A stretch of DNA of 64,000 nt from NCBI RefSeq assembly GCF_019511525.1, contig NZ_JAEUAT010000003.1, positions 310,001 through 374,000 of the forward strand, in the 5' to 3' direction. The notes beneath the pieces are model-generated. The model was not told the DNA's origin. It worked only from the letters and a program-made list of their open reading frames with translations, and did not search any database. Position 1 is the first letter of the stretch; every line of letters begins with the position of its first letter. This document shows, piece after piece, positions 1 to 8,277 of this stretch. Origin of the DNA: Rhizobium cauense (GTDB taxonomy: Bacteria; Pseudomonadota; Alphaproteobacteria; Rhizobiales; Rhizobiaceae). A program made the translations under genes and the position numbers.

Positions 1-93
1 TTTAGGGAGGAGATCGTCTCGCGAATATTGGGTGCCAAAGGCCACATCATTGTCTCGGCAAAGGAGCAGACGAGCTTCGCCCCTGATACTTGA
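1..93 (+). pseudogene. Possible fragment of a LolC/LolE-type (FtsX family) permease
   Basis: The first reading frame is open from the window edge to a TGA at 91-93 and reads FREEIVSRILGAKGHIIVSA followed by about ten more residues. That short stretch resembles the segment just after the first membrane helix of LolC/LolE proteins, where family members have a 'MNGFR..L...ILG.NGH' pattern. If this is right, the gene is broken, because the stop falls close to the N-terminal part of a protein of about 400 residues. The assignment rests on about 20 residues by eye only. A fortuitous resemblance cannot be excluded. Confidence 0.3.
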
Positions 94-337
94 ACGCTGG
101 ACCGGCATACTGACCGGGCGACGCTCCACCATCGAGAGCTGTTGTCCATGACCCAAATAACCATGACTGCCGCCAACTCTTCGGGGCGTGGGTCACGCTA
201 CCCAAGGCAAGCCGACCGAGGTCCTTCAGCTGATCGCTGGCGGACTTGGCGACTTCCTAACCGCGAAGTTTTGGCGCGGGGAACACCGATTGCCTGCGCG
301 CCTCACTTTCGCTCGCTCATGCCGATGACAGGGACGA
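94..337. other. No confident gene
   Basis: Short open frames exist on both strands, but none has a ribosome-binding site or a recognisable family. The plus strand reads QGKPTEVLQLIAGG around 205-245, which looks protein-like. It is not preceded by a start and may be more decayed remains of the fragment at the window edge. Confidence 0.4.
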
Positions 338-1213
338 TTACACGCCGACACTGCGTTCGAACGCGATACGCACGGCTCGGTTGACGGCTGGTCCAAGCAC
401 GGACATGTGGGTCTCTCTCGCGAAGAGTTCGAATTGCGTCCGAATGCCACTTGCCGGGTTATTCAGCCGATCTGCCATTTCCTGCGCCAATGCGACGGTG
501 CGCTCCACCTTCCTTTTTTCGATACGGGATGCGGCATCCTCGTTGTGGTATTGGAAGGGAGCGAGGTCATCGCCCTCATACTCGCCGGCTGACAAATGCA
601 GGAAGACGGACGGACCGGTTACCGGTTGCCGGCCGGCCTCGTTGTTCAGGATTTCGCTCCCTTCCCAGTAAATCGTCGGACTTGCAGCAATCCAGTTGGC
701 GAAGAGTTTCGGGCGTTCGAAGAGAGCATAAAGTGCAAAAAGCCCTCCAAAGGAATGCCCGAAAAGCGATCGGCGCGTCGGGTCAATCCGTGTCGTTGCC
801 TCAAGCCGCGGGAAAAGCCGATGCTCGATAAAGTCGAGGAGTTGACCGCTGCCACCGATGCGAACAGGAGGTCCTCCGTCGAAATAGGGCGGATAGGATT
901 TGATTGGTGGAGGACCAAGGTCCCAGGCCCTCCGAAATGCGTCATATGGTTCGTCGGAAGGATAGCCGATCGCGGCAATGACACCCCAGTCGACGTTGGT
1001 CCCGGTTGGATACGGCGCCTGTGTCACTACGCTGGCGAACGCGAAAGGGAAGGTCGCATTGCCGTCGGTGGTGACCAGAAGAGGCCAGCCGCCAGCAGGC
1101 GGCTCCCCTTTCGGTATGAACAGGAAGATCCGGTAAGGATCGCCACCATCCATGGGCTCCAAGTCAAAATGAACGGTTCCGGGCAAGGCATATGCTTCTT
1201 CAGTCATGTTCAT
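338..1213 (-). CDS. Alpha/beta-hydrolase, probable ferri-siderophore esterase
   Basis: A 291-residue alpha/beta hydrolase of the esterase D/Fes-IroE type. The nucleophile elbow GHSFGG is at residues 152-157 (Ser154), and a His near residue 272 (ARETHMSVL) is the likely general base. Family members hydrolyse ester bonds in iron-loaded siderophores to release iron, and some are simple carboxylesterases. The start at 1213 (MNMTEEAYALPG) was chosen because GAGCGACATGGG lies just upstream; the 37 extra codons upstream look non-coding. No signal peptide is visible, so it is probably cytoplasmic. It lies 41 bp downstream of the TonB siderophore receptor on the same strand, which is the main reason to favour a siderophore substrate. 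The true substrate is not determined. Confidence 0.75.
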   Translation of the reverse strand: MNMTEEAYALPGTVHFDLEPMDGGDPYRIFLFIPKGEPPAGGWPLLVTTDGNATFPFAFASVVTQAPYPTGTNVDWGVIAAIGYPSDEPYDAFRRAWDLGPPPIKSYPPYFDGGPPVRIGGSGQLLDFIEHRLFPRLEATTRIDPTRRSLFGHSFGGLFALYALFERPKLFANWIAASPTIYWEGSEILNNEAGRQPVTGPSVFLHLSAGEYEGDDLAPFQYHNEDAASRIEKRKVERTVALAQEMADRLNNPASGIRTQFELFARETHMSVLGPAVNRAVRIAFERSVGV

Positions 1214-1254
1214 CCCATGTCGCTCTTTTCGATCGGCAGGAGTTGAAAGGTGCG

Positions 1255-3375
1255 TTACCACTTGTACTTCAGCGAACCCATGACCGTGCGTCCCTGGCCG
1301 GTGTAGCAATAGCCATCTGTGCATACCTGTTCGCGCCGATCGGCCAGGTTGGTGGCACTTACGGCGAGCGACAGGCCTTTAAGATCCGGGGAGCTCGCGC
1401 CAAAGTCGTAGGATATCACCGCATCGAAGTACGCGGCACCAGGGTTCCGTGACGTGTTCGCGTCACTGGTGAAGGAATTGCTCATCGCACGGATACCACC
1501 ACCGATGGTGAGCCCAGGAATGGTGGAGCTTTCCGGCATTTCATAGTTCACCCACAAAGAGGCGACGTGGCGCGGTACCGTCGAAGGCACGTTTCCAATC
1601 AATGTGGCGTCGTTGTTGCCAGTGATTTCGGCATGGGCATAGGTGTAGGCGGCGATCAAGCTGATGCCGTTGTCGAATTGGGTGCGCCCTTCGAGCTCAA
1701 ATCCCGTGTAGGTATTCTCTCCCGAATTCTCGGAAAACAGGAAGCTTGAGGCATATTGTGGCTTGCCAGTCTCTACCAGTCGGTAGACGGCGCCGCTCAG
1801 GGAATAGCTCTCACCCTCGGGCTGGTACTTCACGCCAACTTCGATCTGGCGTCCCTTGGTCGGGTCCAGAACCGAGCCATCTTCTGCTAGCGCAGTAGAT
1901 GGGACGAACGAAGTGCCATAGCTGACATATGGCGCGATGCCGTTGTCGAACAGATAGAGCAGCCCCACCTGGCCGGAGAGGACGCCATCATCCTTCTCGC
2001 TGGTCGAGCCGCCAGTACCCTTAATTGTGGATTCCTGGTGCGCCCAGTCGTAGCGAAGACCCGCTACGGCGCGCCAGTTGCCAAGTTCCATCTGATCCTG
2101 AGCATAAATGCCGGTCTGATTGAGGCTGCTGCCAGTAAAGTAGTCTAGCGCAGGAACCGGCACGATGGAGCCGGGTGTATTCGCCGCGACGCTGCTGCTA
2201 CCCATGGCGAAGTCCGACGAGACCCATGTGTAGTCGAGGCCGCCGAGCAGCGTGTGCGAGACGCTGCCGGTATCGAACTGACTTTCGAGCTGGTTGTCGA
2301 TCTGATAGGCACGCATGTCCTCGGTCACTGCGGTCGTCGGCCAGCTGCCGTCCGCGTTGACAAGAACACGGTTGAGGTAATGCGCCTTTAGGTCCGTGTC
2401 ACCCGCGCGGGCATTCTGGCGGAAGGTCATGCCGTTATCGAACTTGTGCTCCAGCTGGTAGCCGAGCTGATATTGCTCGACCTTTTGGCTGTTGAAGTCC
2501 GGGTCGGTGTAGAGGAAGACGTCGCCATCCTGCAGATAGCTCCAGGCGCTTGCGCCGGTCTCGGTTTTCTGCGCCAGGCCATACACGGTGAAGGTCGTAT
2601 CTTCGCTCGGTCTCCAGGTGGCCGACGGCTGCAGGAGATAGCGATCATCGGCAATGTCGTAGCTTCCTTCGCCTTCGCGGGCCAATCCGACCAGACGGTA
2701 ATCTATCTCATCGTTGATCGGTCCGCCAAAGTCGAAGGCCGCCTGCTTGCGGCCGATCGTACCGTATTGCAGCTCGACTTCGTGGTGCTCACCCTCTAGC
2801 GGCAGCTTTGAGATGCGGTTGACGATGCCAGCGGCGCTCGCTGCGCCATACATTACTGATACCGGACCCTTCAAGATCTCGATGCGATCAAGCGTATAGA
2901 CCTCGGTCATGAACGAGCCGTAGTTCATAATCGGCTGGCGCAGGCCATCGCGGAAGTCGCCGGCGGTCGTGGTCTCTATACCTCGGATGTAAATCTGGTC
3001 GAATCGCGGGTCGTAGCCGAACGCCCCCGTGGTGACGCCAGAGGCGTAGCGAGCCGCCTGGATCATGTCGGTCACCGCGCGCTCATCCATTTCTTCACGG
3101 GTGACAACCGATATGGAGCGTGGTGTCTCGAGCAGCGGCGTATCCGTCTTCGTGGCCGAAATCGCGCGTTTGGGCACGACCGTTGCGTTGTCCTCTTGGA
3201 TGGACTGAGGGTTCGAACCGTCGCCGGTGACGGTAATCTTCTGCAACTCAGTGGCGCCGCTGTCCTGAGCAAGGGCCAAACCCGCGTTGAGCGCGGTCGC
3301 AGCAACAACGCCGATGAGCATGGTGGAACTCAAGAGACCGCGACGCAGAGAGATTCGTTTTAAAGAAGTTGACAT
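1255..3375 (-). CDS. TonB-dependent ferric-siderophore receptor
   Basis: A 706-residue outer-membrane receptor. The start at MSTSLKRISLRRG gives a good signal peptide (hydrophobic LLSSTMLIGVVAATALNAGL, then ALAQ). A TonB-box-like segment (LQKITVTG) follows, then a plug domain with TPRSISVVTREEM and the IEILKGPVSVMYG motif, and a C-terminal 22-strand barrel ending in the aromatic residue Trp (GSLKYKW). Length and order match the TonB-siderophore family (FhuA/FhuE/FoxA type). It would import a ferric hydroxamate or similar siderophore using TonB energy. Its gene precedes the esterase, suggesting an uptake-and-release pair. No clear Fur, RirA or Irr operator was recognised in the 200 bp upstream, although iron control would be expected. 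Confidence 0.88.
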   Translation of the reverse strand: MSTSLKRISLRRGLLSSTMLIGVVAATALNAGLALAQDSGATELQKITVTGDGSNPQSIQEDNATVVPKRAISATKTDTPLLETPRSISVVTREEMDERAVTDMIQAARYASGVTTGAFGYDPRFDQIYIRGIETTTAGDFRDGLRQPIMNYGSFMTEVYTLDRIEILKGPVSVMYGAASAAGIVNRISKLPLEGEHHEVELQYGTIGRKQAAFDFGGPINDEIDYRLVGLAREGEGSYDIADDRYLLQPSATWRPSEDTTFTVYGLAQKTETGASAWSYLQDGDVFLYTDPDFNSQKVEQYQLGYQLEHKFDNGMTFRQNARAGDTDLKAHYLNRVLVNADGSWPTTAVTEDMRAYQIDNQLESQFDTGSVSHTLLGGLDYTWVSSDFAMGSSSVAANTPGSIVPVPALDYFTGSSLNQTGIYAQDQMELGNWRAVAGLRYDWAHQESTIKGTGGSTSEKDDGVLSGQVGLLYLFDNGIAPYVSYGTSFVPSTALAEDGSVLDPTKGRQIEVGVKYQPEGESYSLSGAVYRLVETGKPQYASSFLFSENSGENTYTGFELEGRTQFDNGISLIAAYTYAHAEITGNNDATLIGNVPSTVPRHVASLWVNYEMPESSTIPGLTIGGGIRAMSNSFTSDANTSRNPGAAYFDAVISYDFGASSPDLKGLSLAVSATNLADRREQVCTDGYCYTGQGRTVMGSLKYKW

Positions 3376-3964
3376 CGCGCGACCCTTTCCGGCGAGCAGA
3401 GGCGCCAGTGGACATCTGACGCAAGACAAAGATTTCAGGGCAGTATTTTTGCACTGCCGAAAGGCGAGTCGCCTTCGCGCGGATCAATAAAAACATTACT
3501 ATTTGAGTCAAGATATGCCGGTCGCAGCTGTTGCATTCCTTGCCTATGTCGCTCAAATGTCACAACGTTTTCGGCGTCGAGAGCCAGGTTAGCCACTTGC
3601 ACACAGGGTATGCAGTCCAGACGATGTGAGCAGTTGAGCGAAGAGCGTCTGCCTCTAGTCCCATGTCGACGAGACCGCCGAAAGGATAAGGTCGATAGTG
3701 GAAAGGATGCGCTTTTCGCCGGCACATGCAGCAGATTCCGCGCAGTTAGATGAGAGAAAAACACGCTGCAACCTACCTCCCAATAGACAATTGGAGAAGT
3801 GGAGCCGCGACCCCATGCCTCGCTTGTTTTGTTGGGAAAAGACCAGTTTTTCTGCCCAGCTCATCTTGTTCTTCTCGGTTGCGTGCCCGCAACCGATGAT
3901 CGGCGACCCATGTTCAATGGCACCGTCTTTGATCGAAACCAGGCTTGCGGTGTCGCTAGCGACA
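3376..3964. other. Leader region of the receptor; no gene seen
   Basis: About 590 bp upstream of the receptor gene. The part nearest the gene (3440-3530) is AT-richer and probably holds its promoter, but I cannot point to one clear -35/-10 pair. No open frame here resembles a known family or has a convincing ribosome-binding site. Confidence 0.4.
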
Positions 3965-4135
3965 CCTACATTCTGTATCCTCACCACTCTGTCCGCGGCA
4001 CCAAAGAACCGATCGTCATGGGAAATAACGACGACGGTCCGGGCTTCTGCTTTCATTGTGGGAAAAGATCTTCCTGGGATATGCGGTGCAATCCGGGATC
4101 CTGGTCTGTGGCGCATTCGTAGGTAATGATGACGG
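3965..4135 (-). pseudogene. Remnant of a siderophore-export ABC transporter (PvdE/SyrD-like ATPase end)
   Basis: On the minus strand two neighbouring frames join to give the end of a cyclic-peptide/siderophore exporter ATPase. One frame reads PVIITYECATDQDPG, which parallels the family's Walker B region (...DEWAADQDP). After a stop, the next frame reads MKAEARTVVVISHDDRFF and AADRVV, matching the H-loop segment 'KA.G.TV..ISHDDRYF..ADRV'. Frame change, stop and lack of the rest of a roughly 550-residue protein mark it as decayed. The family exports peptide siderophores such as pyoverdine precursors. Together with the intact receptor and esterase next door, it suggests a former larger siderophore locus. 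Confidence 0.65.
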
Positions 4136-4170
4136 GGAAATCTTTTCAGTCCCAAACGCAAGGGGCCTCA

Positions 4171-4513
4171 TCAGCCGGCCCATGGGTCGATGATATCTAT
4201 TCCGAAGCCATCGAAATCCTTGATGTTGCGTGTCGCAAGTGTCAAATCATGAGCGATAGACGTAGCCGCGATGAGACCGTCCATTGATGCGAGCCCCGGG
4301 CCGCTTCGCTTGGCAAGCGCCATCAGGTCGCCTCACACCAGGGCGACGGCCCCTTCCACCGGAACAATCCTGTTTTCGAAACGCTGGGGCAGATCGAGAC
4401 GATGCTGATAAATGTGCGATCCTCGTCCAGACCGTGAGCCAATTCGAGACACCTTCAGCGGGGCGGGGTTTTGTCACCTCCGACAGAACTTTTGTATGGA
4501 GAAGATGTCTCAT
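4171..4513 (-). pseudogene. Broken VapC-type PIN-domain toxin
   Basis: The gene starts with ATG at 4513, overlapping the antitoxin stop in an ATGA arrangement. It reads MRHLLHTKVLSEVTKPRPAE, close to the PIN-domain start (usually LLDTNVLSE), but the conserved first Asp is His. A frameshift follows, then GLDEDRTFISIVSI in a second frame, a small deletion, LPQRFENRIVPVEGAVALV, an in-frame TGA where Trp is usual, then GDLMALAKRSG and MDGLIAATSIAHDLTLATRN with the late acidic motif intact. VapC toxins are RNases. With frameshifts, a stop and a lost catalytic Asp, this one cannot be functional as written. Confidence 0.85.
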
Positions 4514-4776
4514 AGGGACAAGTCACGCGGCTCGTCATGTTGCCGCTCAATATCCAGATCTGCGCCAAGCAGAGGTGACGCCACCAAGAACTCCGCAAGC
4601 GATCCCCGGCGTGCGGTCTTCTTCTGCCATTCTTCCGCAGAGACAACGACCACGCTCGGCTTTCCGTTGCGGGTAATCGTCTGAGGTACCAATTGCGCAC
4701 GCTCCATAACCTCCGAAAGCTTGGCCTTCGCGGCGGCAACAGTCCAGCTCATATCATCGTGCGTCGATGTCTGCAT
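4510..4776 (-). CDS. Phd/YefM-family antitoxin
   Basis: An 88-residue protein with the typical Phd/YefM N-terminal DNA-binding fold: MSWTVAAAKAKLSEVMERA, then a beta-rich segment ending PSVVVVSAEEW. Such proteins neutralise a partner toxin and repress their own operon. Translation may begin at Met1 (4776) or at Met9 (4752), where family homology begins. The stop overlaps the start of the broken vapC by 4 bp, the usual arrangement for a coupled pair. The C-terminal region, which would contact the toxin, is still open. It is now an orphan next to a dead toxin, but may act on toxins encoded elsewhere. Confidence 0.85.
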   Translation of the reverse strand: MQTSTHDDMSWTVAAAKAKLSEVMERAQLVPQTITRNGKPSVVVVSAEEWQKKTARRGSLAEFLVASPLLGADLDIERQHDEPRDLSL

Positions 4777-4970
4777 TGCCTCACCAATAACCTAGTTGAC
4801 CATAATGCTGGGTGGCATTCTTGCAAGAACGGGGGAGACGGGACGCACGGTCGGCAGTTCGTATTTTATCAAGACCTCTTACACATTTCACTGATTCGAC
4901 AAACTTTGCCATCGCTGGGAACGTTGAGACCCGCGAAGTCACGCCGGCCTCGAATAGCAGCGGGCCCCAT

Positions 4971-5594
4971 TCACGTCGCGCCGACATGGTCCGTGGCATC
5001 TTCCCGTACCTCCAGGATCCGATCGATAAGGCCCCATTCTAATGCTTCTTCCGCCGTCATGAAGCGGTCGCGATCCATTGCTTGCTCGAATTCTTCGTAG
5101 GTGCGGCCGCAATGCTTGGCGTAGAGCCGAGTCATGCGATGCTTTGTTTTTTGAATTTCTTCAGCATGGATCAGCATGTCCGATGCCTGTCCTTGAAATC
5201 CGCCCAGAGGTTGGTGAATGTGGATGCTGGAATTGGGAAGCGCAGTGCGTTCGCCCGCCTGGCCGGACATCAACAGGAACGACCCCATTGAGCGGGCGGT
5301 TCCCATGCATAGCGTATGCACCGGGGCGTGAATGTAACGCATCGTATCGTACATCGCGAGACGGCTGGTTACGACACCACCTGGCGAATTGATGTAGAGA
5401 TGGATCGGCCGTTTGGGGCTTTCGGCTTCGAGAAACAGCAATTGTGCGCAGACAAGCGCTGAGAGGGTGTCGTTCACCTCGCCGTTGAGGAAGATGATCC
5501 TCTCACGCAGCAGGCGGGAATAGATGTCGAACGACCGCTCGCCTCTACTGGATTGTTCGACGACCATAGGGACGAGTTGCATTGCTTCGCGCAT
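4971..5594 (-). CDS. clpP: ATP-dependent Clp protease proteolytic subunit ClpP
   Basis: A 207-residue serine protease subunit with all family landmarks. The nucleophile is in [11 protein letters not shown] (Ser102), the catalytic His in [11 protein letters not shown] (His127), and the Asp in MDRDRFM (Asp176). INSPGG at 69-73 forms part of the oxyanion strand. ClpP forms a double heptamer that degrades proteins unfolded by ClpA or ClpX. No Clp ATPase gene is nearby, so this stand-alone copy would depend on chromosomal partners, unlike the usual clpP-clpX pair. It is probably an accessory paralogue. The very short propeptide ([14 protein letters not shown]) is typical. No operon partner is seen within 40 bp on the same strand. 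Confidence 0.93.
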   Translation of the reverse strand: MREAMQLVPMVVEQSSRGERSFDIYSRLLRERIIFLNGEVNDTLSALVCAQLLFLEAESPKRPIHLYINSPGGVVTSRLAMYDTMRYIHAPVHTLCMGTARSMGSFLLMSGQAGERTALPNSSIHIHQPLGGFQGQASDMLIHAEEIQKTKHRMTRLYAKHCGRTYEEFEQAMDRDRFMTAEEALEWGLIDRILEVREDATDHVGAT

Positions 5595-5639
5595 GGGCGA
5601 ACTCCAATCATTCGAGATTTGTCGGGTGGGCTTGCCGCG

Positions 5640-5999
5640 TTAGGCGGCGAGCGTGAGAGCCTGGGTGTTGCCGTTGGCGGCCGTTTTCGCAAGCCGCTCG
5701 AAGGCTGCGCCGGTCAACTCGTGAACGATCCGCAGGCTGGTTCCTCCCGATTCATTCGGTGCGATCGTGAAGGTGACAGTGCTTTCGAGATGGGGCGGGA
5801 TATCGTCACGCAATTTGTAGCGGATTTCCTTGCCCGGCGTCGCCGAGAGCGACAATGGATCGGCCAGCGCCTCCCTCGGCAACCACTTTTCCCGGAATTC
5901 CGCAATGCTGATCGCCCGCCAGACCTTCTCCGGCGACGCGTCGAGATCGTATCGCTGCTCGAAACCGCTTTCCTGCACCTCGGTTTTCATGTCGTTCAT
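5640..5999 (-). CDS. SRPBCC / AHSA1-family protein
   Basis: A 119-residue START-like (AHSA1) protein. Typical elements are FEQRYDLDASPEKVWRAIS near the N-terminus, a beta sheet with GKEIRYKLRDD, and a C-terminal helix (AFERLAKTAANG). Members form a hydrophobic cavity that binds small ligands. Many are encoded directly after an ArsR-type regulator, as here, and their reaction is usually unknown. The start at 5999 (MNDMKTEV) overlaps the stop of the ArsR gene as ATGA, indicating translational coupling; the 25 upstream codons in this frame lie inside the ArsR gene. The pair is probably controlled together from the palindrome at 6318-6335. Confidence 0.85.
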   Translation of the reverse strand: MNDMKTEVQESGFEQRYDLDASPEKVWRAISIAEFREKWLPREALADPLSLSATPGKEIRYKLRDDIPPHLESTVTFTIAPNESGGTSLRIVHELTGAAFERLAKTAANGNTQALTLAA

Positions 6000-6310
6000 T
6001 GATCCATATCCTTCAGCAAGAGCTTGAGAGCATCGATGCGAGCCGGCCAATAAGCGCGGTATTTCGCCAGCCACTGCGCGATAAGCGCCAACCCGTCCGG
6101 ATCGACTTCATAGTTGACGAAGCGGCCTTCCTTTTGTTCGCGCACCAGCCTTGCCGCCCGCAATACGGCGAGATGCTGGGACATCGCCGGCTGGCTGATA
6201 TCCATGCCCTGACGCAGCGCGCTGGCATTCATGCCCCCATTCGCCAGCTTTTCGAAAATCGCGCGGCGGGTCGGATCCGCCAAAGCGCGGAAAATATCGT
6301 GTTCCATCAT
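5996..6310 (-). CDS. ArsR-family transcriptional regulator
   Basis: A winged-helix repressor of about 104 residues (MMEHDIFRALADPTRRAIFEKL), with helix-turn-helix MDISQPAMSQHLAVLRAA and a wing ending EGRFVNYEVDP. It lacks the clustered Cys/His residues of metal-sensing ArsR proteins and resembles the SdpR/'ArsR next to SRPBCC' group. Start codons at 6310 or 6307 are equally plausible. The gene is translationally coupled to the SRPBCC gene. It probably represses its own operon through the inverted repeat 8 bp upstream of the start. The signal it senses is unknown. Confidence 0.88.
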   Translation of the reverse strand: MMEHDIFRALADPTRRAIFEKLANGGMNASALRQGMDISQPAMSQHLAVLRAARLVREQKEGRFVNYEVDPDGLALIAQWLAKYRAYWPARIDALKLLLKDMDQ

Positions 6311-6317
6311 CGCCACA

Positions 6318-6335
6318 CATAAGCACACACTTATG
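6318..6335. promoter_or_regulatory. Palindromic operator for the ArsR/SRPBCC operon
   Basis: A perfect inverted repeat, CATAAG-N6-CTTATG, lies 8 bp upstream of the arsR start. Its size and place fit the operator of a dimeric winged-helix repressor acting on its own promoter. Binding is inferred, not shown. Confidence 0.6.
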
Positions 6336-6339
6336 CGTT

Positions 6340-6846
6340 TCGCAAGCCTGTCTTTAGCGGGATCGGAATTTGGCTCTGTTATGATGCCCCAGTCGTCGAG
6401 CGTGACACACAGCTGATCACTGAGGGCTGCGTCAGGTCTAGAGCCGCTAGATGCCCCAAGAACTGGGAACTCTCCAGCTAACTCGCGCTAGGTCCGACCA
6501 CAGAACGCCAGCCATACTTCGGACGTGCCGCGGGTTCGCTGCGCGGTTGATCTTCGAGGTGACTACCCTTCGATATTCCTGGCCGGTAGTTGCGAAGCTA
6601 GTGCAAAGCCGCGAAACGGCCGAGCAGTCCCTTTCGTTGGCATGGAAGACGCGATGCCAGAGCAGATGGTGCAAGGCGATGCGTTTCTCTTCTACCTTGG
6701 CGAGATGATCCGCCTCGTCAACTCGATCGCCCTCGTCTTAATGCGGACTGACGCCATAACGATCGACCGTTCAGGCGCTTCACCTGTTGTCATTCGCGGC
6801 AATACAGTTCAAATCCCGTCACGGCCTTACATGCGTGCGTATCTAT
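6340..6846. other. No convincing gene
   Basis: About 500 bp between the ArsR promoter and the 3' end of the PHP hydrolase gene. A plus-strand frame reads MEDAMPEQMVQGDAFLFYLG around 6640-6700 and continues for about 80 codons. It has no ribosome-binding site and no family resemblance. It may be decayed coding sequence. Confidence 0.4.
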
Positions 6847-8271
6847 CTAGCGCGATGGCCCGACGCCCACCTCATCTTCCACATAGACCGGATTGCTGAT
6901 AGCCCGGCGGATCGGCTGATTTGCCATGTCGACGCCCTTGAGCTGCCAAGGAAGCGAACGCCCTTCGAGCGCCGCAGAGAATTCAGACATCAAGCGTTTG
7001 CGGCTGGCAGCGGCGATGATCTCGGCGCGTAAGAAAGCCTTTGGCCTGCCAGTGAAACGACCGGTCCAGTCATCGGATCCTATCGTCTCGGTCGAAATCA
7101 CGCCGGTCGCATCAATCCACGCAAGCGTATCGCCTTCCGCCAGTTTCGTTTCTGCCATCGCGGCAACTTCACCTCGCGTTGTCGAACCCATCGGCTGGCC
7201 GTTTGCGGAAAGCGCCAGGTGCGGGCCGGTTGGGCTTTCTGTCACGTAACCGCACCCTGCCTTCATGGCGGAGAGGACGGCGTCTTCAGAAAGTTCAGCG
7301 AGCCACAGTACTGTCGTCGGTCGGGCGAGAACAAGCGGACCTTCAGGCAACAGCCGCGCAGGCTGATGAAAGTCGCTGCCGCCAATCGCGGAAATCTTCA
7401 GACCCGAGGCCAACCGGTCCTGGTAGCGGCCTAGCGACACCCAGTTCCAGGCCATCCAGTGGGATTGCCAAACTTCCATGCAGTCGATCCTCGGCAGCTC
7501 ATAGTCCCACTGGATCGTCGGTTTGTCGTGATTGATCGAAAGAAGCCCGCCATGCTCATGGACGAGGCGCGACAGAGTGTGGGCATGTTCCGGCTTGGTC
7601 ATGCGGAAATCGATCCAATCATCAACGCCATAAACATTGGCATGTCCGACCGCCGTGGTGATTTCCATCGCACGCACAAAAACAAGGTCGGCGGAGGAAT
7701 TTGGGTGGAAATAACGCCGCTGGGTAATCGTGTTGTGGTCCGCGACCGCGAGGAAATCGAGGCCTGCCTGCTTTGCGGCTGCATGAAGGAGTTCGGGCGA
7801 GCCGGCCGCGTCTGAGTGGAACGTGTGGCAATGTAGGTCGCCGCGATACCAGCCCGCGCCCTGGCGCACCGGGAACGTCCGTGCCGGCGGCGGCAAGAGG
7901 TCGCGAGGCTCGCTGTCAAAGGTCACCGTCACCCGCACATCGGCGCCATCGGGCGGTACCTTGTAAAGACCGAGCATTACTTTCCACACACCGGCGGGGA
8001 TGTCGCCATGAATGTAGCCCGGCGTCGCATCATCGTTCGCAACGAAGAACCGATCACGCGCTCCGCCGCTCCAGCCACGAAAACCGGCGTCAGTCGGATA
8101 ATCAGTAGCGCGAGGATCGAGCACCCCGAGATCGATGATGCAATCGTCAGCCTTTGGGTAGTTCATCGTCACGTCGATGCGTGTCGTGCCGTCAGGTATA
8201 TCGACGGGTACATAGAAATACGGATCGGCTGCCTGATCGGCACGGGTCACGTGAACGGCAATGTCGACCAT
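6847..8271 (-). CDS. CehA/McbA-family PHP-domain metallohydrolase
   Basis: A 474-residue two-domain protein. Residues 1-130 form a beta-rich N-terminal domain. From about 140 comes a PHP (polymerase and histidinol phosphatase-like) metal-dependent hydrolase with DLHCHT (145-150), ADHNT (177-181), Glu203 and His210, INHDKP (246-251) and GGSDFH (297-302), the expected metal ligands. The family is named after carbaryl and carbofuran hydrolases but mostly occurs beside sugar or glycerol-phosphate ABC transporters, probably as phosphoesterases. It ends the operon, 6 bp after the ATPase gene, so it likely processes the imported solute. No signal peptide is seen, indicating a cytoplasmic enzyme. The natural substrate is unknown. 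Confidence 0.8.
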   Translation of the reverse strand: MVDIAVHVTRADQAADPYFYVPVDIPDGTTRIDVTMNYPKADDCIIDLGVLDPRATDYPTDAGFRGWSGGARDRFFVANDDATPGYIHGDIPAGVWKVMLGLYKVPPDGADVRVTVTFDSEPRDLLPPPARTFPVRQGAGWYRGDLHCHTFHSDAAGSPELLHAAAKQAGLDFLAVADHNTITQRRYFHPNSSADLVFVRAMEITTAVGHANVYGVDDWIDFRMTKPEHAHTLSRLVHEHGGLLSINHDKPTIQWDYELPRIDCMEVWQSHWMAWNWVSLGRYQDRLASGLKISAIGGSDFHQPARLLPEGPLVLARPTTVLWLAELSEDAVLSAMKAGCGYVTESPTGPHLALSANGQPMGSTTRGEVAAMAETKLAEGDTLAWIDATGVISTETIGSDDWTGRFTGRPKAFLRAEIIAAASRKRLMSEFSAALEGRSLPWQLKGVDMANQPIRRAISNPVYVEDEVGVGPSR

Positions 8272-8277
8272 GACGGC

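Noticed and set aside
4971..5594. A missing catalytic Asp in ClpP at the residue before MDRDRF
   Set aside because: Aligning with Escherichia coli ClpP shows that the catalytic Asp is the one in DRF (Asp176), which is present.
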